From Chlamydiales bacterium (GTDB lineage: Bacteria > Chlamydiota > Chlamydiia > Chlamydiales > JAACFD01), in NCBI GenBank assembly GCA_009937555.1, contig JAACFD010000092.1:1-7554 (forward strand): a DNA stretch of 7,554 bases. The letters run 5' to 3'. Under the pieces are notes generated by a model that was not told the DNA's origin, searched no databases, and was given only the letters and a program-made list of their open reading frames with translations. Each line of letters starts with the position of its first letter. Within the stretch, counting starts at the first letter, position 1. The translations under genes and the position numbers were made by a program. This document shows, one piece after another, positions 6,588 to 7,554 of the stretch.

Positions 6588-6996
6588 TGAAATGCCTCTT
6601 ATAGAACGAGCTCTTCTATTGAAAAAAACACGTATATTTTCTCAGTTAGACCTAGACCTTTTAGTTAATATTGCTGACAAGTCTGACTATCAAGAATTTA
6701 AAGAAGGTCAAACTATCTTTTCATTCCAACAAGACGCCACAAGGATTTTTATTATTTCTGAGGGTAAAGTAAAACTAACTTTCCCCGACGAAAAAAAAGA
6801 ATTGGAGCTAAAATCTGCGGATCACTTTGGCGATCTCTCGTTGTTTAGTGAAACTAAGCGTTGTTACCAAGCTATTTGCTTACAAGACACTAAGGTATTA
6901 ACTCTAGCTAAACCAGATTTTCTACGCATTGTATCTGAATTTGCTTCTGTAGCATTTGCACTCCTAACAGAATACGCTCAAACAATAGAAAAATAA
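6580..6996 (+). CDS. Stand-alone cyclic-nucleotide-binding-fold (CRP-like sensor) protein
   Basis: The gene encodes 138 residues, essentially one cNMP-binding domain with no DNA-binding helix-turn-helix, kinase or channel part. It begins ERALLLKKTRIFSQLDLDLL (9-28), the usual helix and F-x-x-L lead-in. The beta-barrel follows (FKEGQTIFSFQQDATRIFII, 40-59; SEGKVKL, 60-66). The phosphate-binding cassette is FGDLSLFSETKR (83-94); the usual FGE-x-(A/S)-L...R(A/S)A becomes FGD...RCY, with Arg94 kept but Glu changed to Asp. It ends in a helix at about 112-137. AAAGG at 6567-6571 lies 8 bases before the ATG, and the first 8 bases of the gene overlap the end of the NTT-HEAT gene, so translation is probably coupled. 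It probably acts as a regulatory or structural subunit on the HEAT domain. Ligand binding is uncertain; it may be a fold-only partner. Confidence 0.88.
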   Translation: MSDEMPLIERALLLKKTRIFSQLDLDLLVNIADKSDYQEFKEGQTIFSFQQDATRIFIISEGKVKLTFPDEKKELELKSADHFGDLSLFSETKRCYQAICLQDTKVLTLAKPDFLRIVSEFASVAFALLTEYAQTIEK

Positions 6997-7028
6997 TCTT
7001 CCACTTTTCGCCTTGCAAGCATCCTAGA

Positions 7029-7063
7029 TATAAGCTATAAGAAGCCTAAGTATTAAGCTTATA
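7029..7063. repeat. Inverted repeat TATAAGCT / AGCTTATA upstream of the halogenase-like gene
   Basis: An exact 8-base inverted repeat (7029-7036 and 7056-7063) lies in the 80-base gap after the cNMP-fold gene and ends two bases before the CGGGG ribosome site of the next gene. It could be an operator (arms 27 bases apart) or an RNA hairpin with a 19-base loop. No T-run follows, so it is not a terminator. AT-rich composition makes chance plausible. Confidence 0.3.
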
Positions 7064-7076
7064 ACGGGGTAGTTTA

Positions 7077-7554
7077 GTGGAAAATTTTGTGGTCTTTGGC
7101 GATGGCATCTACTCACGCATTACAGCTCTTTGGCTTGCCAAGCAAATTAACTTAAAAAACTCTAAAAGCCAGCTTACTCTCATAAGCCCTAAAAGCTCAT
7201 CCCTTGCAAGTTTAGATTTTTGCCTACCCCCTGACTTTAACCTAAGTATTATGCGTTTTCTAGGTATAGACGAGAAGGAGCTTATCTCAAAAGCTAATCT
7301 AAGCTTTAACTTAGCAACGCGTGTTGCCCATACAAAAGACAGGGAAAGTAAGGTTTTCTTTCAGCTTTTTGATGAACAAGAAATGTTAAACTCATACCAC
7401 TTTCTTCTCCAACACTGGATACAAGAGCGCTCTCAAAATGTCTCACATATGAAATTCGACCAGTATTTCTTTCCTCAGAAGATTCTCTTTGAGCGCTCCA
7501 AAGCCCCAAAGATGCCTGATTACCCCGACTATGCCGGCCTTTGCCATTACGGCT
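7077..7554 (+). CDS. Flavin-dependent tryptophan halogenase-family protein (3' partial), catalytic residues altered
   Basis: The first 159 residues are in the window. GTG at 7077 is the only start: a TAA lies in frame at 7062-7064, and GGGG (7066-7069) sits 7 bases upstream. Residues 1-22 match the N-terminal FAD strand and helix (VVFGDGIYSRITALWLAK), with the usual GGGTAGW replaced by GDGIYSR. The stretch 50-70 (LPPDFNLSIMRFLGIDEKEL) aligns with the GEATIP...FLGI region. FNLATRVAHT (77-86) aligns with FKxxIKFxxW. FFQLFDEQ and SYHFLLQHW (about 92-111) align with the FYHPFG...YW region, and YAGLCHYG (152-159) with SYAWHFD. The family uses reduced FAD, oxygen and chloride or bromide to halogenate aromatic rings, mainly tryptophan. 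Arg82 sits where the catalytic Lys (Lys79 in PrnA/RebH) is expected, so halogenation is doubtful and a monooxygenase-like or non-catalytic role is possible. No flavin reductase partner is visible. Confidence 0.75.
   Translation, partial: MENFVVFGDGIYSRITALWLAKQINLKNSKSQLTLISPKSSSLASLDFCLPPDFNLSIMRFLGIDEKELISKANLSFNLATRVAHTKDRESKVFFQLFDEQEMLNSYHFLLQHWIQERSQNVSHMKFDQYFFPQKILFERSKAPKMPDYPDYAGLCHYG

Noticed and set aside
7306..7509. - strand open frame opposite the halogenase-like gene
   Set aside because: The + strand translation matches family blocks across this whole stretch, so the antisense frame is a shadow.
1..7554. CRISPR array, insertion sequence or phage-type genes
   Set aside because: No regular spacer repeats, transposase motifs, terminal inverted repeats or phage structural genes were found.

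Overview
The window is AT-rich (about high-30s percent GC by eye), tightly packed bacterial DNA on both strands. Two things suggest an obligate intracellular, chlamydia-like host (Chlamydiota, probably an environmental lineage). One is a nucleotide-transporter-family (NTT/TLC) membrane protein with a long helical-repeat tail. The other is a set of orphan proteins, one with a Ser/Thr/Pro-rich N-terminus. This is inference: there is no rRNA or other phylogenetic marker here.

Layout. Bases 1-245 hold the end of an open frame on the + strand that enters from outside the window, and a competing open frame on the - strand; neither is recognisable. A - strand gene (242-730) encodes a small basic coiled-coil protein of unknown function. 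The 260-base gap after it holds divergent control sequences: a promoter-like pair for the coiled-coil gene, and, for the next gene, a set of helically spaced TTAAC repeats ahead of a TATAAT box that lacks a good -35. That next gene (991-1689, +) encodes an orphan protein with hydrophobic segments and ends at a clear intrinsic terminator. The T-run of the terminator overlaps the stop codon of the convergent gene 1763-2596 (-), which encodes an exported protein that looks like an outer-membrane beta-barrel. Upstream of it on the same strand is trxB (2662-3618, -), a canonical thioredoxin reductase.

Divergent from trxB, three + strand genes follow. The first is a 914-residue NTT-like 12-helix membrane protein fused to about 480 residues of HEAT-like helical repeats (3843-6587). 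The second, overlapping it by 8 bases, is a stand-alone cyclic-nucleotide-binding-fold protein (6580-6996). After 80 bases comes a GTG-started member of the flavin-dependent tryptophan halogenase family (7077 to the window end, truncated), in which several signature residues differ from active enzymes.

Function. The transporter-like and cNMP-fold genes are translationally coupled and probably form one membrane complex: membrane channel, cytoplasmic HEAT scaffold and ligand-sensing subunit. The halogenase-like gene may be co-transcribed with them. TrxB supplies NADPH-derived reducing power to thioredoxin and is probably independent of its neighbours. The least explained parts are the NTT-HEAT/cNMP module, the altered halogenase homologue, and the orphan gene at 991 with its repeat-studded promoter.
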